Positions 9,916 to 17,640 of a stretch of DNA of 64,000 nt are shown piece by piece. The notes beneath the pieces were generated by a model. That model did no database searches. It saw only the letters and a program-made list of their open reading frames with translations, and was not told where the DNA came from. The stretch is from an uncultured Anaeromyxobacter sp. GTDB taxonomy: Bacteria; Myxococcota; Myxococcia; Myxococcales; Anaeromyxobacteraceae. The DNA lies in the NCBI GenBank assembly GCA_903874275.1, contig CAIQRS010000146.1:1-64000 (forward strand), given 5' to 3'. The stretch's first letter is position 1. Each line of letters opens with the position of its first letter. Both the position numbers and the translations under genes were made by a program.

Positions 9916-10190
9916 TCGCCACGGCGACGAGGCCGACCGAGAACCATCCGATCCGGCTCCAGGCCTCCGAAGAAGACCGCCGTGGAGTTTGCAGGCAGGA
10001 GCCCGGCGAGTACCGCGGCCAGGCAGAGCGGGGCGTCGATGCGACCCTGTGCCACGAGCATTCCCATCGAGACGACGACGATCTCCTCTGGGAAGGAGGG
10101 CAGGACGCACCCCTGCAGCAGGATCCAGCTCGCGGCGAGCGCCACCTGCCACTGCGGGAGGTCGGCGACCCGGGCGAGCAGTTCATTCAC
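9857..10190 (-). pseudogene. DedA-family membrane protein remnant with an internal deletion
   Basis: N-terminal VNELLARVADLPQWQVALAASWILLQGCVLPSFPEEIVVVSMGMLVAQGRIDAPLCLAAVLAGLLPANSTAVFF then jumps frame to SSEAWSRIGWFSVGLVAVAITVACVSRLV, matching the N- and C-terminal parts of the intact copy at 22441-23046. Confidence 0.85.
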
Positions 10191-10259
10191 GCCCTGTTCC
10201 AAGCCACGGGTCGGTGAGGGATTCGGGTCCGGACCGGGGCGGTCAGGTGACGATCCGGT

Positions 10260-10502
10260 TCAGGGGGCGGCCTCGAGCTTCCGGAAGGGCTCGGCATGCA
10301 GGAAGCCCGGGCAAGGATCGCAGGTCCAGCTTCTCCATCCGCTGCGGAACGCCACCTCCAGGCAACGCTCGTAGGCCGGGCACCAGAGACTTCGCCTCCG
10401 CCCCATCTCCTCGGGTGACAGCGCCGCCGACAGCTCGGAGGGCCCCGCCAGGCGCGGGTCTACGGCGAGCCGGAGGCGGGTGCGCAGGTCGATGATCTTC
10501 AT
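10260..10502 (-). CDS. Small four-Cys protein (RRSLWCPAYE family, copy 1)
   Basis: MKIIDLRTRLRLAVDPRLAGPSELSAALSPEEMGRRRSLWCPAYERCLEVAFRSGWRSWTCDPCPGFLHAEPFRKLEAAP; paralogue at 23055-23321 in the same order. Confidence 0.75.
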   Translation of the reverse strand: MKIIDLRTRLRLAVDPRLAGPSELSAALSPEEMGRRRSLWCPAYERCLEVAFRSGWRSWTCDPCPGFLHAEPFRKLEAAP

Positions 10503-10515
10503 GGCGCGAGGCGGC

Positions 10516-10758
10516 TCAGGCCGGGGTTCCGGCCGCGGCTTCCGATGGCGCGGATGTCTCCGGCGGCGACGACCGCTGGACCCGGTCCACCTCCGCGACG
10601 CCCGCCGACCAGGCATCGGAGGTCGAGGAATGCCACCCCCGGAGGAGCACCCCGTCCACGGCGACCACCCACTTCCGGCCACCGCCGAACACCTGGAGGA
10701 CGTGCCGTCCAATCTGGAACATGTTGGCCATGGGTGCCTCTCGGGTCTCGCGGGACAT
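10516..10758 (-). CDS. Small uncharacterised protein (VDGVL family, copy A)
   Basis: MANMFQIGRHVLQVFGGGRKWVVAVDGVLLRGWHSSTSDAWSAGVAEVDRV; three paralogues in the window. Start may be the ATG at 10731. Confidence 0.78.
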   Translation of the reverse strand: MSRETREAPMANMFQIGRHVLQVFGGGRKWVVAVDGVLLRGWHSSTSDAWSAGVAEVDRVQRSSPPETSAPSEAAAGTPA

Positions 10759-10794
10759 GCGCGCATGCTCGGGGAGGAGGGCGGCGCCGCGGCG

Positions 10795-10814
10795 GCGCTC
10801 CGGCGACGATTCGG
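10795..10814 (-). promoter_or_regulatory. Shared upstream motif (gene-sense CCGAATCGTCGCCGGAGCGC), possible Pho-box variant
   Basis: Near-identical block upstream of 14078(-), 23556(-), 25656(-) and 34555(+) genes. Confidence 0.5.
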
Positions 10815-10888
10815 GAAAGCCGGACCGTCACCGGATCGCCTTCCCGGCGCCCCGGAACCGAAACCCTGCTCGACTAGCCAGGAGGGCA

Positions 10889-11026
10889 ATGGACCCAGTC
10901 CAACCGGATCGGCATCTCCTGCTCCTCGCCCTGCTGGTGTGGGGCTTCCTCACGGTCATCGGCGTGATCATCTCCCGCTTCATGAGCCACCGGTCCGGGC
11001 AGGCCCCCAGGCGGCGAGGCCCATGA
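10889..11026 (+). CDS. Single-TM micropeptide
   Basis: GGAGGG RBS then MDPVQPDRHLLLLALLVWGFLTVIGVIISRFMSHRSGQAPRRRGP; stop overlaps next ATG (ATGA). Confidence 0.55.
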   Translation: MDPVQPDRHLLLLALLVWGFLTVIGVIISRFMSHRSGQAPRRRGP

Positions 11027-11232
11027 GCAACATCTTCATCGTCGGCACCCACGTGTTCAACGTGTTCGTCAGCGGCGCCGGCTGGGCGATGTCCGTCGAC
11101 GGGGTCCTCGTCGAAGGCACCTTTCCGACGAGGAGCGATGCCTGGGAAGCCGGGCTCGTCTTGGTGGAACGAGCCGACCGGCTCGCGGAGGAGTCCCGGC
11201 GGCGGGGTTCCGCGAAAGACCCTCACACCTGA
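11023..11232 (+). CDS. Small uncharacterised protein (VDGVL family, copy C)
   Basis: MSNIFIVGTHVFNVFVSGAGWAMSVDGVLVEGTFPTRSDAWEAGLVLVERADRLAEE; near-identical N-terminus to the 34555 copy. Confidence 0.78.
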   Translation: MSNIFIVGTHVFNVFVSGAGWAMSVDGVLVEGTFPTRSDAWEAGLVLVERADRLAEESRRRGSAKDPHT

Positions 11233-11236
11233 GGTC

Positions 11237-11325
11237 GAAGTCGGGGCTGCTCGCGACCACGACGAAGGACCGGAGCAGTTCTCCTCGAAGTCCGCGGCGG
11301 TGCCCGGTCGTGGAGAGGAGTCCCC
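11237..11325 (-). pseudogene. Remnant of purple-acid-phosphatase-like gene 3' end
   Basis: Plus-strand TCGGGGCTGCTCGCG...ACCACGACGAAGGACCGGAGCAGTTCTCCTCGAAGTCCGCGGCGGTGCCC closely matches ~31502-31612 inside the intact gene, with an internal gap. Confidence 0.7.
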
Positions 11326-11412
11326 TCAAATGTAACTCAGGGTGAGTGCGACAGGCGAGGTCCATAAGGGAGTCCTCATCTGGTTCCGCTTCGCCTCGCG
11401 CTGGCCACACAG

Positions 11413-11432
11413 CGTCACCGACACTTCACCGC
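11413..11432 (+). promoter_or_regulatory. Pho-box-like direct repeat CGTCACC-GACA-CTTCACC
   Basis: 7-bp repeats, 4-bp spacer (11-bp period), upstream of alkaline phosphatase; conserved at 33120-33141 before the second copy. Confidence 0.6.
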
Positions 11433-11513
11433 GGTCGACTCCTGGCGCGCCTACGGTGGCGCTCCAACCAAACGCGGCTCTGATCCGGACGCCGCTCAAC
11501 CCATGGGGTCACA

Positions 11514-12716
11514 ATGAGTGAAGGTCAGGCAGGATTCCTCTCCGCCGCTGGATGGCAGCGGCTGGCGGCCGTCTCCGCCATCGCCCTCGCGGCCGCCGGG
11601 GGCGCCCCGGCGCGCGCCGACGGCGGCGAGAAGGGGCACGCGAAGAACGTCATCATCATGGTCCCGGACGGCATGGGGCTCGCCGACGTGACCGCCACCC
11701 GCATCTACAAGCACGGGCTCGACGGGTTGCTCAACTTCGAGACGCTGGAGCACATCGGCTACCAGAGGACCTACTCGGCCAACAGCGTCATCACCGACTC
11801 CGCCCCGGCGGCGTCGGCCTGGGCCTGCGGCGAGAAGTTCAACAACGGCGAGATCTGCTTCCACGGCGACGGGCGGGCCTTCAAGCCCAGCATCCTCGAG
11901 CTGGCCCGGAAGCAGGGGAAGGCCACCGCGCTCGTCGCCACCTCCACCATCACCCACGCCACGCCGGCCTCCTTCGGCGCGCACGTGGTCAACCGCAACT
12001 GCGAGAACGAGATCGCCCGTCAGTACATCCAGGTGACCGGGGTCGACCTGCTGCTCGGCAGCGGCGTCGACAAGTTCACGTCGGTCAAGGCCGACGCCTG
12101 CGGGACGGTGGGCGACCTCATCCCCCAGGCGAAGGCCAAGGGTTACGCCGTGGCGTACGACAAGGCGGGGCTGGACGCCGCGGTCGCCGCCGGTGGCAAG
12201 AAGATCCTCGGCCTCTTCGGCAACGGCGGGACGGTTCCCGAGTACCTCCGCACCCCCGCCACGACCGAGCCGCACCTCCCCGAGATGGCCGCCGCGGCGC
12301 TGAAGGTCGTGGAGAAGAACCGCAGCGGCTTCTTCCTCATGGTGGAGGGGTCCCAGGTCGACTGGGCCAACCACGCCAAGGACTACCCCTACCAGCTCGG
12401 CGAGATGCTCGCCTTCGACGACGCCGTGAAGGTCGTCCGGGACTGGATCGACGCCGACGAGGACCGCCGGGAGAACACGTTGCTCATCGTCGTCGCCGAC
12501 CACGACACCGGCGGCTTCGCCATCAACGGGCCGCAAACGGCCCTCCTCAAGGCGGGCGAGAAGGTCGAAGCGGGCTGGACGACCGGCAACCACACCGGCG
12601 TCGACACGCTCATCTGGAGCCAGGGGCCGGGCAGCAAGGCGCTGACCCGCGCCATCGACAACACCGAGATCTACGGGGTGATGGTCAAGGCCCTGGGCGA
12701 CGCGAAGGACGAGTAG
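11514..12716 (+). CDS. Alkaline phosphatase (PhoA family), copy 1
   Basis: Signal peptide; NVIIMVPDGMGLADVTATR, YSANSVITDSAPAASAWACGEKFNNGE (active-site Ser), LMVEGSQVDWANHAKDYPY, VVADHDTGGFAINGP, WTTGNHTGVDTLIW. Confidence 0.95.
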   Translation: MSEGQAGFLSAAGWQRLAAVSAIALAAAGGAPARADGGEKGHAKNVIIMVPDGMGLADVTATRIYKHGLDGLLNFETLEHIGYQRTYSANSVITDSAPAASAWACGEKFNNGEICFHGDGRAFKPSILELARKQGKATALVATSTITHATPASFGAHVVNRNCENEIARQYIQVTGVDLLLGSGVDKFTSVKADACGTVGDLIPQAKAKGYAVAYDKAGLDAAVAAGGKKILGLFGNGGTVPEYLRTPATTEPHLPEMAAAALKVVEKNRSGFFLMVEGSQVDWANHAKDYPYQLGEMLAFDDAVKVVRDWIDADEDRRENTLLIVVADHDTGGFAINGPQTALLKAGEKVEAGWTTGNHTGVDTLIWSQGPGSKALTRAIDNTEIYGVMVKALGDAKDE

Positions 12717-12732
12717 CGATTCCCTGACGGAA

Positions 12733-12772
12733 CGAGGGGGATCCCCGGGCAGGTACCCGGCGGTCCCCCTCG
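12733..12772. terminator. GC-rich hairpin after alkaline phosphatase 1
   Basis: CGAGGGGGATCCCCGGG..CCCGGCGGTCCCCCTCG inverted repeat between convergent genes. Confidence 0.55.
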
Positions 12773-12788
12773 ACATTCCACGGGGAAG

Positions 12789-14078
12789 CTAGATCGCCCC
12801 GAGCTTCCGGAGCCCGTCGAGCTCCTTCTGCACCGCCGCGACGCCGCCGTTCGCGTACAGGAAGAAGAGCCGCTCCGAGGCCGTCCGGGCCAGGACGCGG
12901 TTCCGGTAGCGCCAGTTGTAGTGGGTCGGATCGTCGGTGGGACCCGGCACGGCGAAGCCGTAGCGGGGCGCCAGGGTCTTCAGGACCTCGAGGACGGCCG
13001 TCATGCTCGGGCCCGTGAAGATGTAGTCGGCGTCGGACAGGTTGTGGATCACGTACTCGGGGAGGAAGTTGCCGCTCGACGCGGGCATCGCCACCTCGCC
13101 CAGCTTCCGGAGCGGCGGAAGGCGGAACGTCCCGTCGGCGAGCTTGACCAGGTATCCGTCGGCCACCGGGTCTCGTCCGGCGATGATGGCGGCGGCGCGG
13201 ATCCAGTTCACCACCTTGTACTCGTTGCCGTAGGTGGGATTGGAGTGGGCGCAGGCCTGGGTGATGACGAGGTCGGGGGGCAGCCGGCGCTGGATGGCCT
13301 CGGCGACGCCGAGGATGTGGTGGGCCCCGGTGCGCGAGTCACCCGCCGACCCGCCGAAGCCGTCGCCGGTTCCCGTGCCCCCGAAGCTGAACTCCTTGAA
13401 CTCGGAGCCGTCGGCGTTCCACTGGAAGACGATGGTCTTCGCCCAGTCGTGCCAGATGGGGGCGGCCACGAGGACGTCGTGGTTGATCTCGAGCCCGGAG
13501 TGGCGGATGAAGTCGTGGTCGCACGACTCGCCGGCGTCCTCGTGCTGCGGCTTCCCGTAGACCGCGTCGTAGCCGGCGCCCAGGCTCAGGCTGGCCCGCT
13601 CGTTGAACGCCTCGTGCACGGGGAGCCCGCCCGGGTGGCCGTGGTGGCCGCCGTAGCTCGAGCCGGGCGCTGAGAAGAAGAGTTGGGGGAGCTTCGGGCA
13701 CGAGGTGCCGTCCTCCAGGACGGGCGGGAAGATGCCCGCGGCGGCGCCGCCGGGAAAGGCCGCGGCGTCGGCCGCGGAGACGAGACCCTCGGCGGCGAGC
13801 CGGTCGAGGACGGCCTTCTTCCTCGCTGCGTCGAGCCCCGCCCGGTGGGTCACGCAGGGGGAATGGCCGATGGCGTCCAGCGTGGCGGCCCGGACCGCCG
13901 CGTCGCCGATGCCGGCGGCCTCCCTCTCGAGGTAGCGGACCTTGCCCTGCACGAGGGGCGAGGCTCCCGCGACGGACATCGCCTCCGCGTTCCCGGCTCC
14001 CGGGACCGTCTGATCGACCGCGAGGACCGGCGCGCTCACGAGAGCGGCGAGCGCACCGGCGAGGACGAGCTTCTTCAT
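12789..14078 (-). CDS. Secreted HD-domain-like metal-dependent phosphohydrolase (putative)
   Basis: Signal peptide MKKLVLAGALAALVSAPVLA; SSYGGHHGHPGGLPVHEAFN ... DHDFIRHSGLEINHDVLVAAPIWHDWAKTIVFQW pattern suggests HD-type metal site. Confidence 0.6.
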   Translation of the reverse strand: MKKLVLAGALAALVSAPVLAVDQTVPGAGNAEAMSVAGASPLVQGKVRYLEREAAGIGDAAVRAATLDAIGHSPCVTHRAGLDAARKKAVLDRLAAEGLVSAADAAAFPGGAAAGIFPPVLEDGTSCPKLPQLFFSAPGSSYGGHHGHPGGLPVHEAFNERASLSLGAGYDAVYGKPQHEDAGESCDHDFIRHSGLEINHDVLVAAPIWHDWAKTIVFQWNADGSEFKEFSFGGTGTGDGFGGSAGDSRTGAHHILGVAEAIQRRLPPDLVITQACAHSNPTYGNEYKVVNWIRAAAIIAGRDPVADGYLVKLADGTFRLPPLRKLGEVAMPASSGNFLPEYVIHNLSDADYIFTGPSMTAVLEVLKTLAPRYGFAVPGPTDDPTHYNWRYRNRVLARTASERLFFLYANGGVAAVQKELDGLRKLGAI

Positions 14079-14130
14079 GGGTGTTCTCCTGGTTGGGGTG
14101 ACGACCGGGGAGAGCTAGGAAGGGGCGCGT

Positions 14131-14151
14131 GGCGACTCCGCGACGATTCGG
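14131..14151 (-). promoter_or_regulatory. Shared upstream motif (gene-sense CCGAATCGTCGCGGAGTCGCC)
   Basis: Upstream of HD-like gene; same block as at 10795, 23617, 25721 and 34484. Confidence 0.5.
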
Positions 14152-14386
14152 AGAGGAAGCTCACACGCGTGCGCGCGTCCCCCCGAAGTGATGGGTCCGT
14201 CCCGCCGCAAACGTCCTGTTACACGAATGGTGAACCCCGTTCGCGAGGTCGTTCCGGGAGCGCAACACGGCGTCCGTAGAGTGCTCCCCGCGTCCCGAGC
14301 CGGGACGCCGGCCCCGGAGGCGGATCCCTGCCGCCCGCCACCGCGCAGGAGAGGGAGGGCGGCGAGGAGACCGGCCACCACCTCCG

Positions 14387-14824
14387 CTGGAGCGGGAGCA
14401 CGGCCGCAAGATCCCCGCCCTCATGTTCTTCCACATCCCGCTGCAGGAGTTCCGCACGATGTACGACAACGACGCCTACAGGCGCGTCCACCCCGAGCTC
14501 GGGCTCGTCCCGCAGCATGGCGTCATCGGTGAGCGGAACGAGGACGAGTGCCCGGGACCGTTCAACAGCGGCCTCTTCGCGGCGGCGCTGGAGCGCGGTG
14601 ACGTGAAGGGCATCTTCGTCGGGCACGACCACGTGAACGACTGCGTCGGCAACTACTTCGGCATCCAGCTGGGGCACTCGGCCAACTCCGGCTTCGCGAC
14701 CTACGGTCTCGGCGGATCCGAGAACCACCGCATGCGCGGGGCCCGCGTCTTCCAGGTGGACGAGCGAGCTCCCGCGGGCTTCAAGACCCGCATGGTCCGC
14801 GCCATCGACTACGGCATCCAGTAG
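14387..14824 (+). pseudogene. C-terminal fragment of calcineurin-like metallophosphatase (N-terminal ~230 codons missing)
   Basis: LEREHGRKIPALMFFHIPLQEFRTMYDNDAYRRVHPELGLVPQHG... nearly identical to the C-terminus of the intact 34987-36114 gene; upstream CGCAACACGGCGTC[C/G]GTAG leader also conserved. Confidence 0.88.
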
Positions 14825-14839
14825 CGCGGCTGGGCGCGC

Positions 14840-15775
14840 TCACCCGGTCGTGGGGAGCGCATCGTCCCCGGCCGGGTGGGTGTGCACCACCACGTCGGAG
14901 CCCGGCACGGCCGAGCGAACCGCCTCCTCGGCGCGCTCCGCCAGCTCGTGGGCGGCCTCGAGGGACAGGCCCCGGTCCACCTCCAGCGTAACGTCGGCGA
15001 AGACGTCTGGCCCGGAGCGACGGACGCGAACCTGCGAGACCTCCCGCACCCCCTCCACGTGGGCGGCGGCCGCCACCTGGGAGAGCAGGTCGGGCGGCAC
15101 GGCGTCGAGGAGATCGTCCACCGACTTCCTGCCGAGGCGGAGCGAGATCAGCACCGCGATCCCGGCCACGCCGAGCGCGGCCACCGCGTCGGCCCGCGCC
15201 AGCCAGGGGATGTGGAACGCCTCCGAGGCGACCACCGCCAGGAGCCCCACGATCACCACGGACGAACTCCACACGTCCGTCGAGAAGTGGAGCGCATCGG
15301 CCTCCAGGGCCTGGCTGCGGTGCTTCTTGGCCGCGCGCGAGAGGGCACGCGAGCGGGAGATGTCCACCACGATGGAGATGAACATGATGGCGAAGGCCCA
15401 GACCGTGGCCTCCACGTGGACGTCCTCGAAGAGGAGACGCTTGATCGCCTCGTAGGCTATCCAGACACAGGTCGCGAGGAGGAGCCCGGTCTCGAAGAGG
15501 GCCGAGAAGTTCTCGATCTTGCCGTGCCCGTAGGGGTGGTCGTGATCGGCAGGCCGGGCCGACGCCCGGACGGCCCAGAGCGTCACCGCGGCGGCGACGA
15601 GATCGAGCCCCGAATGGGCCGCCTCCGAGAGGATCCCGATCGAGCCCGTCTTGAAGCCCACGACGATCTTCAGGGTGGTGAGGAGCACGGCCGCCGCCAC
15701 GGACGAGGCCGCGACGAGCCGCTTCTCCCGGTCCGCCTGGGCGGTATCCGAGACCTCCGAGACCTTCGGCGCCAT
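14840..15775 (-). CDS. Cation diffusion facilitator family transporter
   Basis: SIGILSEAAHSGLDLVAAAVTLWAVRASARPADHDHPYGHGKIENFSALFETGLLL, HFSTDVWSS; Cterminal CTD. Confidence 0.94.
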   Translation of the reverse strand: MAPKVSEVSDTAQADREKRLVAASSVAAAVLLTTLKIVVGFKTGSIGILSEAAHSGLDLVAAAVTLWAVRASARPADHDHPYGHGKIENFSALFETGLLLATCVWIAYEAIKRLLFEDVHVEATVWAFAIMFISIVVDISRSRALSRAAKKHRSQALEADALHFSTDVWSSSVVIVGLLAVVASEAFHIPWLARADAVAALGVAGIAVLISLRLGRKSVDDLLDAVPPDLLSQVAAAAHVEGVREVSQVRVRRSGPDVFADVTLEVDRGLSLEAAHELAERAEEAVRSAVPGSDVVVHTHPAGDDALPTTG

Positions 15776-15837
15776 GGTGGGCGAAGTACCACGGAGCCGA
15801 CCGTCGTCGGCCGTTCCGGATGGGCTCCGCCCCGAAA

Positions 15838-15855
15838 CTGTCACGAATGGGACAC
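15838..15855 (+). promoter_or_regulatory. Pho-box-like CTGTCAC-GAAT-GGGACAC
   Basis: 11-bp-period repeat ~30 bp before the ABC permease start. Confidence 0.5.
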
Positions 15856-15883
15856 CCGGGAATTGGGCTAGTCTCCGGCCGCG

Positions 15884-17626
15884 ATGCGCTCTCCGCCCGT
15901 CCCGGTCTTCGGAAGCGCCACCTCCTACCTGACCGGGTCCGCCCGGAGGCTCTGGGTCGACCTGGCGCTCCTCGCCTCGCTGGGCGGGATCCTCTTCGGC
16001 CTGACCCGGCTCGCGGCCGAGTGGACCGGGGCGCTCCGGCCGGTGTTCGAGATCGACCTCTCGCCGCGGGCGCTGCCCTACTACGCCTTCCTCTCCCTCT
16101 CCCGCGGCCTGGCCGCCTACGCGCTCTCGCTCCTGTTCACGCTGGGTTACGGATACTGGGCCGCGCGGGACCGGGTCGCCGAGAAGGTGCTCGTCCCGGC
16201 GCTCGACATCCTCCAGTCGATCCCGGTGCTGGGCTTCATGCCCGGCCTCGTCCTGGCCCTCGTCGCCACCTTCCCGACGAGCAACGTCGGGCTCGAGCTG
16301 GCCTCGGTGATCATGATCTTCACCGGGCAGGCCTGGAACATGACCTTCAGCTTCTACCACTCGCTCCGCAGCGTTCCCCGGGACTTCCAGGAGGTGGCGA
16401 CGCTGGGGCGATTCGGGTTCTGGAAGCGCTTCCGCTGGGTCGACCTGCCGTCGGCCGCCATCGGCCTGGTCTGGAACAGCATGATGAGCATGGCCGGGGG
16501 CTGGTTCTTCCTCATGGTGAGCGAAGCCTTCGTCCTCGGCGACCGGAGCTTCCAGCTGCCCGGCCTCGGATCCTACATGAGCGTGGCCGTAGCCCGGGGC
16601 GACCGGACGGCGATGTTCTCGGCCGTGGTCGCCATGGTCCTCATGATCGTGCTGCTCGACCAGGTCCTCTGGCGCCCGGTGGTGGTCTGGGCCCAGAAGT
16701 TCCGGGTGGACGAGAGCGGCCAGGCCGACGAGGCCAGCTCCTGGTTCCTCGAGCTGCTCCGCGGCTCCCGGCTCGTGGCCTCCCTCCGGGCGGCGGCGGC
16801 CAGCGGGGGTCGGAGGATCGTCCAGGCGCTTCCGTCCCGCACCCCCGGAGCGCCGTCGCGGGGTCGGACGGCACGGGCCATCCAGATCGCATCGGTGGGC
16901 GCCTTCGTCGGGCTGCTGCTGCTCCTCGCGGCGGGATCGATCGGGCTCTTCCGGCTCTTCGGCAAGGTGGACGGCGCGAGCTGGCGTGGGATCGGCTGGG
17001 CCGCCTTCCTCACCCTGGGGCGGGTCCTGCTCGCCACCGTCGCCGGCACGCTCTGGACCGTCCCGGCCGGGCTTGCCATCGGCCTATCGCCCCGCCTCTC
17101 CCGCATCCTCCAGCCCGTGGTGCAGGTGGTCGCGTCCTTTCCCGCGCCCATGCTCTTTCCTGCGGTGGTGGCGCTCCTCGCCGCGGCCGGAGTCGGGATC
17201 GGCTGGGGCAGCGTGCTCCTCATGCTGCTCGGGACGCAGTGGTACATCCTCTTCAACGTGGTCGCGGGCGCGATGGCCATCCCGGCCGACCTCCGCGAGG
17301 CGGCGCGCATCTACCGCGTCCCGACCTGGAAGCGATTCCGCGTCCTCTACCTCCCGGCCATCTTCCCGTACCTGGTCACCGGCTGGGTCACCGCGGCGGG
17401 CGGGGCCTGGAACGCCAGCATCGTGTCGGAGTACGTGTCGTTCGGGGGCAAGGAGCTGGCCGCCGACGGCCTGGGCGCCCGCATCAGCGTGGCTGCGTCG
17501 GCCGGCGACTTCCCAACGCTGGCCGCGGCGGTGGCCGTGATGGCCGTCGTCGTGGTCCTGTTCAACCGGCTGGTGTGGCGGAGGTTGCACGGCATCGCCG
17601 AGGAGCGCTTCTCCCTCACCCGGTAG
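15884..17626 (+). CDS. ABC transporter permease with two fused permease domains
   Basis: Two BPD-type transmembrane units (…EVATLGRFGFWKRFRWVDLPSAAIGL… and …REAARIYRVPTWKRFRVLYLPAIFPYL…). Confidence 0.88.
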   Translation: MRSPPVPVFGSATSYLTGSARRLWVDLALLASLGGILFGLTRLAAEWTGALRPVFEIDLSPRALPYYAFLSLSRGLAAYALSLLFTLGYGYWAARDRVAEKVLVPALDILQSIPVLGFMPGLVLALVATFPTSNVGLELASVIMIFTGQAWNMTFSFYHSLRSVPRDFQEVATLGRFGFWKRFRWVDLPSAAIGLVWNSMMSMAGGWFFLMVSEAFVLGDRSFQLPGLGSYMSVAVARGDRTAMFSAVVAMVLMIVLLDQVLWRPVVVWAQKFRVDESGQADEASSWFLELLRGSRLVASLRAAAASGGRRIVQALPSRTPGAPSRGRTARAIQIASVGAFVGLLLLLAAGSIGLFRLFGKVDGASWRGIGWAAFLTLGRVLLATVAGTLWTVPAGLAIGLSPRLSRILQPVVQVVASFPAPMLFPAVVALLAAAGVGIGWGSVLLMLLGTQWYILFNVVAGAMAIPADLREAARIYRVPTWKRFRVLYLPAIFPYLVTGWVTAAGGAWNASIVSEYVSFGGKELAADGLGARISVAASAGDFPTLAAAVAVMAVVVVLFNRLVWRRLHGIAEERFSLTR

Positions 17627-17640
17627 CCCGTGGAGTGACC

